15,411 nucleotides of DNA from Bacteroidota bacterium (GCA_018267435.1 JAFDYM010000217.1:1-15411), one strand, 5' to 3'. Positions 1-7,075 are shown, counted from the stretch's first letter. Program-made: numbers and translations. The notes: a model not told the origin generated them from the sequence alone.

Positions 1-372
1 AATGAAAGTGATATGATATTAAGTACTGCAGCTAATAAGGGTGGCGATATATATATACACGGGTCGCAGGTAAGTAGTGGCTGTATAGCCATGAGCAATT
101 ACTATATTGAGGATATATACCTATACGCAGTTAAGGCACGTACACGTGGGCAAATGAAAATACCTGTACACGTATTTCCTTTTAAAATGACAGTAAGTGC
201 TATGAACTACCACGGTGTAGTTCCACAATTGCAGAAGTACCTACCTTTCTGGAATACCTTAGTGGATGGCTATAGGATATTTGAGCGAAAAAATGAAGTG
301 CCTGATGTGTGGGTAGATGATAATGGAACATACCGTTATCGCAATCCTATAGTTACTACAGCATCTAAGTAA
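1..372 (+). CDS. L,D-transpeptidase (YkuD/YafK-like), C-terminal part, 5' end outside the window
   Basis: The frame is open to the first base, so the gene starts upstream; 123 codons are visible. The segment GGDIYIHGSQVSSGCIAMSN carries the L,D-transpeptidase signature: a His-Gly pair (visible residues 20-21) and the catalytic cysteine in SSGC (visible residue 28). The preceding NESD and the GGDI-xIHG arrangement resemble the YafK/COG3034 branch rather than the ErfK branch. Members of the family form a thioester with a tetrapeptide stem and make 3-3 peptidoglycan cross-links or attach proteins to the wall in the periplasm. About 95 residues follow the Cys, a long C-terminal region whose function I cannot assign. 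The gene is followed 83 bp downstream by a co-directional PSD-family gene. The family call is firm; the exact substrate is not known. Confidence 0.85.
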   Translation, partial: NESDMILSTAANKGGDIYIHGSQVSSGCIAMSNYYIEDIYLYAVKARTRGQMKIPVHVFPFKMTVSAMNYHGVVPQLQKYLPFWNTLVDGYRIFERKNEVPDVWVDDNGTYRYRNPIVTTASK

Positions 373-455
373 TAATACATCAAACTGTGTCAATACACGT
401 TTAGCGGTTCATAAGCTATTATAGGCTTTGGTACTTAGCACTTATATTTGGTGCT

Positions 456-1097
456 ATGAAATTACTGCGTTACACATTTTACACCTTTGCCATTCTTATT
501 ATTTTGGGCGTGTTGTATTACCGTATATGGTTTTTGCGCCAGCCCGAAAGAACAATACCATATAGCGAGAAAGTGTTTGTAAGCCCTGCCAATGGTGTAG
601 TAGTATCAGTAAATAAATGGAACGCCGATGTGCTGGCAGTAAAGAAAGGCGATATGGGCCTTATACACGTGTGGACACAAGATGTGGATACCGCAGGTAC
701 TATTATATCAATACAAATGGACCCGGCTAACGTACACTATCAGCGTGCACCACACGATAGTAAAGTAGTGGCAGAAAAGCATACCAAAGGTAGTTTCAAT
801 AATGCCATAGTTATGAGCAACGAATATGGTATACGTTTCGAGAATGAGCATAACGAAATGCTATTTGAAAATACTGATGGTAAACGTTATAAAGTTATTC
901 AGCTAGCTGGTTTTCTTGCTCGACGTATTGAGGACTATGTAAAACCTGAGCAGCAAGTAAAACAAGGTGAAGTAATAGGCCTTATAAAACTTGGTAGCCA
1001 GGTAACTGTTTTATTGCCTAGTGGTGTTGATCCTAACGTAAAAGTAGGTGAGGTGCTAATAGACGGTGAGTCTATTATTGGTAAATACGCACAGTAG
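456..1097 (+). CDS. phosphatidylserine decarboxylase family protein with Asp-to-Asn change in the ADG motif
   Basis: The 213-aa protein has one N-terminal membrane helix (about residues 6-22) and then aligns along its length with short, archaeal-type PSDs: RQPERTIP, SPANG (43-47), an ANVHYQRAP block with His94, ENEHN (129-133), QLAGFLARRIEDYV (149-161) and the processing site KLGSQV with Ser181. PSDs self-cleave at this Ser to form a pyruvoyl group and convert phosphatidylserine to phosphatidylethanolamine at the membrane. The family normally reads PADG where this protein reads PANG (Asn46, codon AAT), and that Asp belongs to the Asp/His/Ser self-cleavage triad. Activity is therefore uncertain, although His94 and Ser181 are kept. 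No phosphatidylserine synthase gene is adjacent, whereas psd and pss are often neighbours. It could be a divergent paralogue or a sequence error at one base. Confidence 0.82.
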   Translation: MKLLRYTFYTFAILIILGVLYYRIWFLRQPERTIPYSEKVFVSPANGVVVSVNKWNADVLAVKKGDMGLIHVWTQDVDTAGTIISIQMDPANVHYQRAPHDSKVVAEKHTKGSFNNAIVMSNEYGIRFENEHNEMLFENTDGKRYKVIQLAGFLARRIEDYVKPEQQVKQGEVIGLIKLGSQVTVLLPSGVDPNVKVGEVLIDGESIIGKYAQ

Positions 1098-1619
1098 TTA
1101 CTTCTTGTTTTTATTGCGCCATTCCCAAGGTGGGGTAGGGTAACTATTCTGCCATAAACCTATGTGCTGTGCACGTGCTTGGTTTTCCATTGCAGCATAT
1201 TGCTCATTATTGCTATAGCGCTTATAGTGCCAGGCATAACCAGCTTTCAATAGTTCCTCGTTTAGGCATATATTATCTACATACACAGTGCCAAGTATGC
1301 GCTTGTATTGGTCGCGCTCGGCCTGTGCTACTACACTTACAAACTTACCAAAGCAAAGATCGGAAGTAAATTTTTTAGCTGCCTTGCCAAAAGGCTGTGA
1401 ACTCTCGGGACAATCAATTGCAAACAACCTTATACGTTCTGCTTTGCCATCTACCAATACTTCAATAGTGTCGCCATCTTTTACGCTGATTACTTTTACT
1501 TTTTGCGTGCCAACAGGTTGGGCAGTTTGTACACTTCCTTCACCATTAGGTAGGGTAGAAGTATTGCAGCTAAAAAGAAAAAGAGATGCAAGTAGAACCT
1601 GTAGATAGAAAAATTTCAT
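1098..1619 (-). CDS. thermonuclease-like (SNase-fold) lipoprotein
   Basis: The 173-aa protein starts with a lipoprotein signal peptide ending in LFSC (Cys18), so it is probably anchored in the envelope. Residues about 40-160 form an SNase (TNase) domain. The Ca2+- and phosphate-binding residues of staphylococcal nuclease have counterparts: Asp48 in KDGDT, Arg64 and Asp69 in RLFAIDCPE, Glu72, and Arg107 in KRILGTVY. The expected activity is Ca2+-dependent cleavage of DNA or RNA outside the cytoplasm, for nutrient recovery or extracellular DNA turnover. The start overlaps the stop of the upstream transporter gene by 4 bp (ATGA), so the two are probably translationally coupled. The stop codon directly abuts the stop of the convergent PSD-family gene with no base between them. 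All key residues are present, so I expect an active enzyme. Confidence 0.9.
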   Translation of the reverse strand: MKFFYLQVLLASLFLFSCNTSTLPNGEGSVQTAQPVGTQKVKVISVKDGDTIEVLVDGKAERIRLFAIDCPESSQPFGKAAKKFTSDLCFGKFVSVVAQAERDQYKRILGTVYVDNICLNEELLKAGYAWHYKRYSNNEQYAAMENQARAQHIGLWQNSYPTPPWEWRNKNKK

Positions 1620-2521
1620 AGCGGCGAAGAAACACTTTTTCTTCTACCCCACCACCATGCCAAGGTGCCTCCACTTATCAAGTGCCATACACCCCAGCTG
1701 GCTGCTACTATGGCCATCTCGGTCATTCCACCAAAAAAGGTAAAGATGAGTATCAGTCCCAAACCTGAATTTTGTACACCTGTTTCAAAGGTTATGGTTT
1801 TTCTATCGTTGAAAGGAAGCTTGAATAGGGATGCTAATAGATAACCACTACCTAGTGCTAATGTATTGTGTAGAATAACTACGGGCATTATAAAAGGTAT
1901 ACTAGCTATAAATACCTTGGCGTTCGAGGCAAAAGCTGCAATAAGAAATACAGCAAAAGCTATCAATGAAAACTTCTTCATTACCTTGTTTAGCTTACTT
2001 GCCAATACAGGTTTATAATGGTTTAACAACATACCTATTGCCAATGGAATAAGTACTACTATGCCTACTGTAATAAATACATCGTACAAACTAATGTGTA
2101 TGGTTTTAAGTATAGCATTGGTGCCTTCATCAAGGCTACCATAAAATGAGAAGTTAAAGGGTGTAAGTATTATAGCTAGTATGTGCGATATGCTCGTCAT
2201 ACCTACTGCCAATGCAGTATTACCTTTAGCCATGTGGGTGAACATGTTGCTCATGTTGCCACCTGGGCAGGCACCTACCAGTATCATACCTAATGCCACA
2301 CCAGGACTAGGCTGTAGAATCTTTACTAATAGAAAAGTTAGTAGCGGCAATACTACAAAGTGCGCTACCAAACCTACCAAGGCACTTTTCTTGTTGTTCC
2401 ATAGATTAATGAAATCTTGCTTGGTAAGTTCTAATGCTATACCAAACATTACCAATGCCAATACAGCATTTAGTACCATCAATCCTTCAGGACTAAAATG
2501 TATTGCGCCAATTTCCTTCAT
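1616..2521 (-). CDS. bile acid:sodium symporter (BASS) family transporter
   Basis: The 301-aa integral membrane protein is nearly all hydrophobic helices, about nine or ten. Two conserved BASS crossover segments are visible: GACPGGNMSN at 83-92 and ETGVQNSGLGL at 246-256. Glu246 and Gln250 sit where the sodium-binding Glu/Gln lie in bacterial ASBT structures. The family imports organic anions (bile acids, pantoate, pyruvate and other small acids) with sodium; the substrate cannot be read from the sequence. It overlaps the downstream nuclease gene by 4 bp. A GGAGG lies about 14 nt before the ATG, too far for a normal ribosome site, and it belongs to a repeat element (2535-2576). The name should not be taken as evidence for bile acid transport. 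Confidence 0.88.
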   Translation of the reverse strand: MKEIGAIHFSPEGLMVLNAVLALVMFGIALELTKQDFINLWNNKKSALVGLVAHFVVLPLLTFLLVKILQPSPGVALGMILVGACPGGNMSNMFTHMAKGNTALAVGMTSISHILAIILTPFNFSFYGSLDEGTNAILKTIHISLYDVFITVGIVVLIPLAIGMLLNHYKPVLASKLNKVMKKFSLIAFAVFLIAAFASNAKVFIASIPFIMPVVILHNTLALGSGYLLASLFKLPFNDRKTITFETGVQNSGLGLILIFTFFGGMTEMAIVAASWGVWHLISGGTLAWWWGRRKSVSSPL

Positions 2522-2534
2522 GATATGTTATATA

Positions 2535-2576
2535 TCCTCCGTGCTCTTCGTGAAAACCTTTGTGTACTTAGTGGTT
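2535..2576 (-). repeat. 9-nt-periodic intergenic repeat element (CACnnAGnn units)
   Basis: Read on the minus strand, the 70-bp gap between the dioxygenase and transporter genes contains four successive units: CACTAAGTA, CACAAAGG (followed by TTTT), CACGAAGAG and CACGGAGGA. Each begins with CAC and carries AG at positions 6-7 (nearly so in the second), giving a 9-nt period broken by the TTTT spacer. From memory, similar 'accacaaag...cacagagg' strings recur between genes in many bacterial genomes, but I cannot check copy number here. I find only this copy in the window. Its 3' end supplies the GGAGG upstream of the transporter start. Confidence 0.55.
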
Positions 2577-2591
2577 AGTTGTATTAATAAT

Positions 2592-3638
2592 CTAAGCACT
2601 CCAGCAAACTAGTATCTGCCTTTTACCTTCGTAAGGCAATCTGCCATGGCTGGTACTAAAGTTATCTATGGCTATTACATCATTCTTCTTCCAAGGAAAA
2701 ACAACAAGGTTCTTCCATATCAATTCCTCTAAGTGTTGCACATAGCTATCAGGTATTGGTGTACCATCACCAAATAGTACGTTCATACTTTGGTCAATAG
2801 GTTTGGTGGTAAGGTTCTTTACCTTCACCATTACGTTTAGGAACAAACTCCAGAATAAGGTCTTGGCCCTGCCTTGTGTTTTGTGTATGTAGTCATACTC
2901 GATAGCTGCAGCGGTTGGGTGAAATACCTGTATGTGGTTGAACCAAACTTTCTCCTTAGTCAATGGGTGATTGATAGCCGCCGGGGTACGATGTAGTATG
3001 CGCAGCTTATCACCATCTAGCCATTCATACTCCATCTGTTGTTCCTTGCATTGGCGTTCTACTTCTGCTTTATCGGTAGTACCAAATAGCTCGTTCCATT
3101 TCTTCAATTCAAATAGGTTGAACTTGCTGTTGTTCTCCAGGCCTGAATAGTTGCGCACGGTCAACAAACCTTTGCTATCAAACTCGGCACGTATCTTTGG
3201 GTCCATCTGTTCATATACCTTGCGGAAGTTGCATAACGGTGTTTCGCCTCCATACTCAGGTTCTACATGGCAATAGAAAAACAAGGTAATAGGTGGCTGT
3301 ACCACATAGCTCATTTCGCAGTGCTGCATTATAGGGTAATGGCCCGGTAGCTCGCTAGCGGTATATATATACTTGGTGTCCTTTACTATGTTGCGCGGAC
3401 TAGTACCATAGTAATCGTTCTTCAACCTGTTATCGGTTTGGTATGCTACGGCTTCAAAGTCTTTCGGTGTATCAAGGTCGAACCCACGGAACAGCACAGC
3501 ACCGTTCTCATAGAACTTTTTGTAGAATGAATCTTTATTGTCTTGCAGCCAGGCTATCAAAGCCTCTTTGCTTTTACCATTGCCATTAGGCTCTATTACC
3601 AAGGGTAACTTCTGGTCATTGAAGTAGCTCTCTTTCAT
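2592..3638 (-). CDS. TauD/TfdA-family (SyrP-like) Fe(II)/2-oxoglutarate dioxygenase
   Basis: The 348-aa protein has the fold and motifs of the TauD/TfdA superfamily. GAVLFRGF lies near residue 46. The metal ligands appear as His106 and Glu108 in QHCEMSYV, followed by FFYCHVEPEYGGETPLCN. The distal His331 lies in SHGRLPYEGKRQ, with Arg333 and Arg340 as candidates for binding the 2-oxoglutarate carboxylate. The HxE rather than HxD triad matches clavaminate synthase and SyrP-type enzymes more than taurine dioxygenase. Such enzymes hydroxylate or oxidise small molecules or carrier-bound amino acids. No taurine/sulfonate uptake genes and no NRPS genes are nearby, so the substrate is open and the symbol tauD is not justified. 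The upstream gap is 122 bp, so it may have its own promoter, though I find no convincing one. Confidence 0.87.
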   Translation of the reverse strand: MKESYFNDQKLPLVIEPNGNGKSKEALIAWLQDNKDSFYKKFYENGAVLFRGFDLDTPKDFEAVAYQTDNRLKNDYYGTSPRNIVKDTKYIYTASELPGHYPIMQHCEMSYVVQPPITLFFYCHVEPEYGGETPLCNFRKVYEQMDPKIRAEFDSKGLLTVRNYSGLENNSKFNLFELKKWNELFGTTDKAEVERQCKEQQMEYEWLDGDKLRILHRTPAAINHPLTKEKVWFNHIQVFHPTAAAIEYDYIHKTQGRAKTLFWSLFLNVMVKVKNLTTKPIDQSMNVLFGDGTPIPDSYVQHLEELIWKNLVVFPWKKNDVIAIDNFSTSHGRLPYEGKRQILVCWSA

Positions 3639-3760
3639 GAGGGTGCGGTTTAAGTATTAACTAAGTTATAAAAACTTTTCTATGCAATTACTTATCCGCT
3701 TTTGCCATGGTTTTAAAACAGCTAAAGCCAATGAAAGGGGAATGTAGGGATGAACTATAA

Positions 3761-4480
3761 CTAGCCTAATACAAATATACAGAAGCGCTTGTGCAGTTCC
3801 GGCTTGTGCTTGCGCCAGCTGGCAATAGTTTTGGTTTTAATGTACTGGGTAGGTAGGGTAAGGTCGCAAGCTATGCTTAGCAAGGTATCATCGTTACACT
3901 GTTTTATTACCTCGGCAAGTAAGGTATCGTTACGGAACGGGGTTTCCATAAATATCTGTGTAAAGTTGCTTTTAGCTAGGTTCTCAAGCTGCTTTATTTT
4001 TCTTCCTCTTTCAGGTTCGCGTATGGGCAAGTAACCATTAAAAGTAAAGCGCTGGCCACTAAAACCCGATGCTATTAAAGCCAACAAAATGGATGATGGA
4101 CCAACATGAGGAATAACTTCAATATTATGCTTATGAGCAAAGGCTACAATCTCGTTTCCTGGGTCGGCAATACATGGGTTTCCTGCCTCTGAAATCACAC
4201 CACAAAATGTTCCACATAGAACATTTTTCAATAAAATTTTGAAGTCATGTTTTTGTGCGTGTTTATCTAGTTCATGTATGGTTACTTCGGTATCGAAATT
4301 CTTAGTGTAACCTATGGCGCGCAGGTATCTTCTGGCACTGCGAGCATCTTCTACTACAAACTCATCAATGCTGTTTATTACCTTCTTTACACTATCAGGT
4401 ATTATATCCAAGTTAACCTCGCCCATGAACGATGGTATAAGGTGTAATTGTCCGCGCTTATTGATAGGTGTAGGTTCCAT
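3761..4480 (-). CDS. RsmI-like SAM-dependent methyltransferase (tetrapyrrole methylase fold), Bacteroidota paralogue
   Basis: The 239-aa protein has the tetrapyrrole-methylase fold of RsmI. VVEDARSARRYL (42-53) corresponds to the RsmI EDTR region, SEAGNPCIADPG (97-108) to SDAGtPgisDPG, and VGPSSILLALIASGF and FNGYLPI to the SAM-binding and following blocks; METPFRN also matches. The start LIPSFMGE replaces the TPIGN loop of true RsmI, and the ending DLTLPTQYIKTKT...LHKR is what I recall for a separate Bacteroidota subfamily present beside a real RsmI. RsmI 2'-O-methylates 16S rRNA C1402; the paralogue's target is not established to my knowledge, so rsmI is not assigned. The ATG lies 8 nt after the end of the PBP1A -1-frame tail, so translation may be coupled to it. 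A 9-bp inverted repeat lies inside the gene (4204-4227). Confidence 0.85.
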   Translation of the reverse strand: MEPTPINKRGQLHLIPSFMGEVNLDIIPDSVKKVINSIDEFVVEDARSARRYLRAIGYTKNFDTEVTIHELDKHAQKHDFKILLKNVLCGTFCGVISEAGNPCIADPGNEIVAFAHKHNIEVIPHVGPSSILLALIASGFSGQRFTFNGYLPIREPERGRKIKQLENLAKSNFTQIFMETPFRNDTLLAEVIKQCNDDTLLSIACDLTLPTQYIKTKTIASWRKHKPELHKRFCIFVLG

Positions 4481-4488
4481 GTTTTAGT

Positions 4489-4629
4489 TTAATCGTACTC
4501 GTGCTTTTTCTTCTTTTTTAGTTTGGGTTGCTTAGGCTTATCAGCTTCATCGTTACTTACACTATCTTCTGCTTTGTTCTTATCCTTCTTTTTGCCCAGG
4601 TTTAGAAACCATGACTTGACGGGTTCAGT
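4489..4629 (-). CDS. -1-frame C-terminal extension of PBP1A (lysine-rich tail)
   Basis: After the A9 tract at 4629-4637, the -1 frame reads TEPVKSWFLNLGKKKDKNKA and goes on to a very basic end with a five-lysine run and HEYD, 46 residues in all. It stops 8 nt before the methyltransferase ATG. The zero frame ends only eight residues past the tract (LNPSSHGF). An aromatic patch followed by a lysine/acidic low-complexity tail is what I would expect at the C-terminus of PBP1A from this group (recollection). The likely full product is therefore 748 zero-frame residues plus this tail, about 794 aa. It could come from ribosomal -1 slippage, from polymerase slippage adding one A, or from a missing A in the assembly. 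A separate small gene starting at 4671 is possible but less likely, because its first residues would overlap PBP1A out of frame. Confidence 0.6.
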   Translation of the reverse strand, partial: TEPVKSWFLNLGKKKDKNKAEDSVSNDEADKPKQPKLKKKKKHEYD

Positions 4630-6872
4630 TTTTTTTTGAGGGTATCTTCTGGGCTCGGCATATTGCTGCAATCAAAGTTTACTACTATCGAAGAATCGCT
4701 AGGTGTAGGAAAGCCTGTTGTTTTCATACCTAGCGAGCGATCATTAAACGACTTGCGCAGAAACTCGCCAGCTATAGGCATGGCACCAGTAGCACCTGCA
4801 CCCGATGCATTCGACTTGAAGTGAACGCTAGGTAATTCGAAACCTACCCATGCACCCACTACTAGTTCAGGTGTGTAGCACATAAACCATGCATCGGCGT
4901 TGTTCTGCGTAGTACCTGTTTTACCAGCTAGCGGCATACGCAATCCAAAGCGGCTACCTATGCTAGCAGCTGTACCACGCTGTATTACACCCTTCAGCAT
5001 TTCAGTAGTTACATAAGCAGTCTTTTCCGATATCGCTTCTTTGTGCGTTTCTCCAAACTTAGCCAGCACGTTACCATCCTTATCTTCAATACGCGTAATA
5101 AAGTAAGGCTTGCTATATATACCAAGATTGGCAAAGCAAGTATATGCACCTACCATTTCGTATAGCGATATATCAGACACGCCCAGTGCCAAAGCTGGTA
5201 CTGCCTCCAACGGACTTTCAATTTCGGTTCTTCTGGCAAAGTCAACTAACTCATCGGGCGTAACCATACCGCAAATTATGTTTGCTGTTATGCGGTTATC
5301 GCTTCTCCATAAGCCTTCTTGCATAGGCACAATATCGCCATCTTGCCACTTACCGCTACCAGCAGGGTTCCAGCTAGCATCTATTCCATTGCACTTAGGC
5401 GGTAGGTATTCAATAGGTGTACAAGGTTCATAACCTTTATCGATTGCTGCTGCATATACTAATGGCTTCATGGTACTACCCACTTGGCGCTTGGTAGTTT
5501 TCTTTACGTGGTCGTTTTGAAAGTAGCGGATGTTAGGTCCACCAACCCATGCCTTAATGGCACCTGTTTTGGCATCGGCAGCCATAAAGCCTACCTGTAC
5601 TATTTGTAAGTAGTAGCGCAACGAATCAAGTGGACTCATCAAAGTATCTAACTGGTTGCTCTTATCGCCACCATAGCTAAACACCGTCATTGGTATTTTT
5701 TGGTTGAATACCTTTTCAATTTCTTTCTCGCTTTTGCCAGCAGCTTTCAATTCCTTGTAACGCTCGCTTTGCTTCATCATCTTATCCAACAACTCTGGCT
5801 TGGCACGTTGGCCAAACTTCCAAGGTTCCTTACCGTTCCACTCCTTAAAGAAATTTGCTTGCAACAATTTCAATTGGTCAGCAGCAGCATCTTCCGCATA
5901 TTTCTGCATACGCGAATCGATAGTTGTGAAAACCCTTAAGCCGTCTTCATAAATATTCCACTTGCTGCCATCGGGCTTAGGGTTCTTATCGCACCATGCT
6001 TGTAGCTCCTGGCGCAGGTATTCGCGGAAGTGGGTAGCCAAGCCCGTGCGGTAGTCGGGGCTGTGGTAGTTTAGCTTTATCTCTTGCTTCTTCAGTTTAT
6101 CGCCCTCGGCCGCGGTTATTATTTTGCTTTCCACCATACGGTCAAGCACTAAGTTGCGGCGCACTATGGCACGCTCAGGGTGCCGCTTGGGGTTAAGGTA
6201 GCTCGGTGCATTCACTATGGCTATTAGCAAAGCGGCTTCTTCAGGCTTTAGGTCTTTAGGGTCTTTGTAGAAATAGGTGAAGCTGGCAGTTTTTATACCG
6301 TACGATAGCGAACCGAATTCAACAGTGTTAAGATATAAGTTGATAATTTCTTCTTTGGTAAAAGTACGCTCCAACTTAGCGGCAAGTACCCACTCCTTTA
6401 GCTTCTGCATCATACGGCGTATGCGGCCTGCCTTCTCAAAGTCATCGTGAAAAAGGTTTTTAGCCAACTGCTGCGATAGGGTAGAACCACCACCACCATC
6501 TTGGCGAAGTAACCCGGTTAATATCACGGCACGGAAAAGGCTTTTCAAATCAATACCCGAGTGCTCGTAAAAACGTTTGTCTTCGGTAGCTACCAAGCCT
6601 TTTACCAAATATGGAGAGAGTTGGTCGTAAGATACCTCTACGCGGTTTTCGATAAAGTAAGTGCCTAGCACTTCATAGTCGCTTGAGTAGATGGTAGTAG
6701 AAACCTCGCTATGTGGATTCTGGATGGCTTTCAAGTCGGGCATTTTACCAAGTAGACCGTAATTAACCCCCACAAAGAATAGCACTACTAACAGGATAAA
6801 ACTCCATAGGGCTATCTGCGCGTATTTAAATACCTGCCAGAAGTTATTTGCGTCGATTTTCTTTTTAGCCAT
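4602..6872 (-). CDS. bifunctional penicillin-binding protein 1A (GT51 transglycosylase plus transpeptidase)
   Basis: The 756-aa zero-frame product has a short basic N-terminus, one membrane helix (about 17-38), a GT51 domain and a penicillin-binding transpeptidase domain. GT51 motifs are ATEDKRFYEHSG (catalytic Glu97) and GGGGSTLSQQLAKNL (126-140). Transpeptidase motifs are STMK (Ser466 nucleophile, Lys469), SDN (524-526) and KTGTT (651-655). It polymerises lipid II and cross-links peptidoglycan on the outer face of the inner membrane. A TAnnTTTG-type promoter lies 52 bp upstream. The frame meets nine A residues at codons 746-748 and stops eight codons later, while the -1 frame continues into a plausible tail; the catalytic domains are unaffected either way. 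It heads a co-directional run with the RsmI-like gene. Confidence 0.95.
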   Translation of the reverse strand: MAKKKIDANNFWQVFKYAQIALWSFILLVVLFFVGVNYGLLGKMPDLKAIQNPHSEVSTTIYSSDYEVLGTYFIENRVEVSYDQLSPYLVKGLVATEDKRFYEHSGIDLKSLFRAVILTGLLRQDGGGGSTLSQQLAKNLFHDDFEKAGRIRRMMQKLKEWVLAAKLERTFTKEEIINLYLNTVEFGSLSYGIKTASFTYFYKDPKDLKPEEAALLIAIVNAPSYLNPKRHPERAIVRRNLVLDRMVESKIITAAEGDKLKKQEIKLNYHSPDYRTGLATHFREYLRQELQAWCDKNPKPDGSKWNIYEDGLRVFTTIDSRMQKYAEDAAADQLKLLQANFFKEWNGKEPWKFGQRAKPELLDKMMKQSERYKELKAAGKSEKEIEKVFNQKIPMTVFSYGGDKSNQLDTLMSPLDSLRYYLQIVQVGFMAADAKTGAIKAWVGGPNIRYFQNDHVKKTTKRQVGSTMKPLVYAAAIDKGYEPCTPIEYLPPKCNGIDASWNPAGSGKWQDGDIVPMQEGLWRSDNRITANIICGMVTPDELVDFARRTEIESPLEAVPALALGVSDISLYEMVGAYTCFANLGIYSKPYFITRIEDKDGNVLAKFGETHKEAISEKTAYVTTEMLKGVIQRGTAASIGSRFGLRMPLAGKTGTTQNNADAWFMCYTPELVVGAWVGFELPSVHFKSNASGAGATGAMPIAGEFLRKSFNDRSLGMKTTGFPTPSDSSIVVNFDCSNMPSPEDTLKKKLNPSSHGF
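4629..4637 (-). other. A9 slippery tract near the 3' end of PBP1A
   Basis: On the coding (minus) strand the zero frame reads CTC AAA AAA AAA CTG, so it contains the heptamer A AAA AAA in the phase required for tandem -1 tRNA slippage, as in the E. coli dnaX A AAA AAG site. Nine A residues is also the run length that causes transcriptional slippage in Thermus dnaX. Either event shifts to the frame that encodes the lysine-rich tail. Downstream I see only a weak GGTT/AACC hairpin around the zero-frame stop and no strong stimulatory structure. Confidence 0.5.
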
Positions 6873-6924
6873 CTATTGCCTTTTGGTGCCATTAGCTTAC
6901 ACTACACAGCATACACCACTAAAA

Positions 6925-6953
6925 CAAATGTAGATGCGCAGCACTTAACTAAA
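6925..6953 (-). promoter_or_regulatory. candidate Bacteroidota-type promoter for PBP1A
   Basis: On the minus strand TACATTTG (6925-6932) is a perfect match to the -7 consensus TAnnTTTG. It is preceded after 17 nt by TTTA (6950-6953), one base from the -33 consensus TTTG. Transcription would begin about 45 nt before the PBP1A ATG at 6872. The match is by eye only. Confidence 0.45.
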
Positions 6954-6980
6954 CGGAAAAGGGCGATAATCATTATAACA

Positions 6981-7024
6981 TGCCACGTGGCACTGCATAC
7001 ATAAGCATACAACCTGCCACGTGG
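6981..7024. repeat. paired CCACGTGG palindromic sites
   Basis: TGCCACGTGG occurs at 6981-6990 and again at 7015-7024, with 34 bp between corresponding positions. The first copy extends to the perfect 12-bp palindrome TGCCACGTGGCA (6981-6992). Between them GCATAC is directly repeated (6995-7000 and 7005-7010). The arrangement could be a pair of operator sites for a dimeric DNA-binding protein just upstream of the PBP1A promoter, or part of a dispersed repeat. Confidence 0.4.
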
Positions 7025-7053
7025 AACGGAGAATAGAATAAATGCTTTTCTCT

Positions 7054-7075
7054 GCCCACGATTTAAATCGTGGGC
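7054..7075. repeat. perfect 22-bp palindrome (GCCCACGATTT and its complement)
   Basis: GCCCACGATTT is followed immediately by its exact reverse complement AAATCGTGGGC. It can form an 11-bp stem without an unpaired loop in DNA, or a shorter hairpin in RNA. There is no T-tract, so it is not a standard intrinsic terminator. From memory, such palindromes recur between genes in Bacteroidota, as REP-like elements do; copy number cannot be checked here. Confidence 0.6.

Noticed and set aside
443..450. TATATTTG as a -7 promoter box for the PSD-family gene
   Set aside because: It matches TAnnTTTG but ends 5 nt before the ATG, which would leave no leader, and no -33 element is at the right spacing.
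4489..4671. Independent 60-aa gene starting at 4671
   Set aside because: Its first 14 residues would overlap the PBP1A coding sequence out of frame; the protein-like part starts at the A9 tract, so an extension of PBP1A explains it better.
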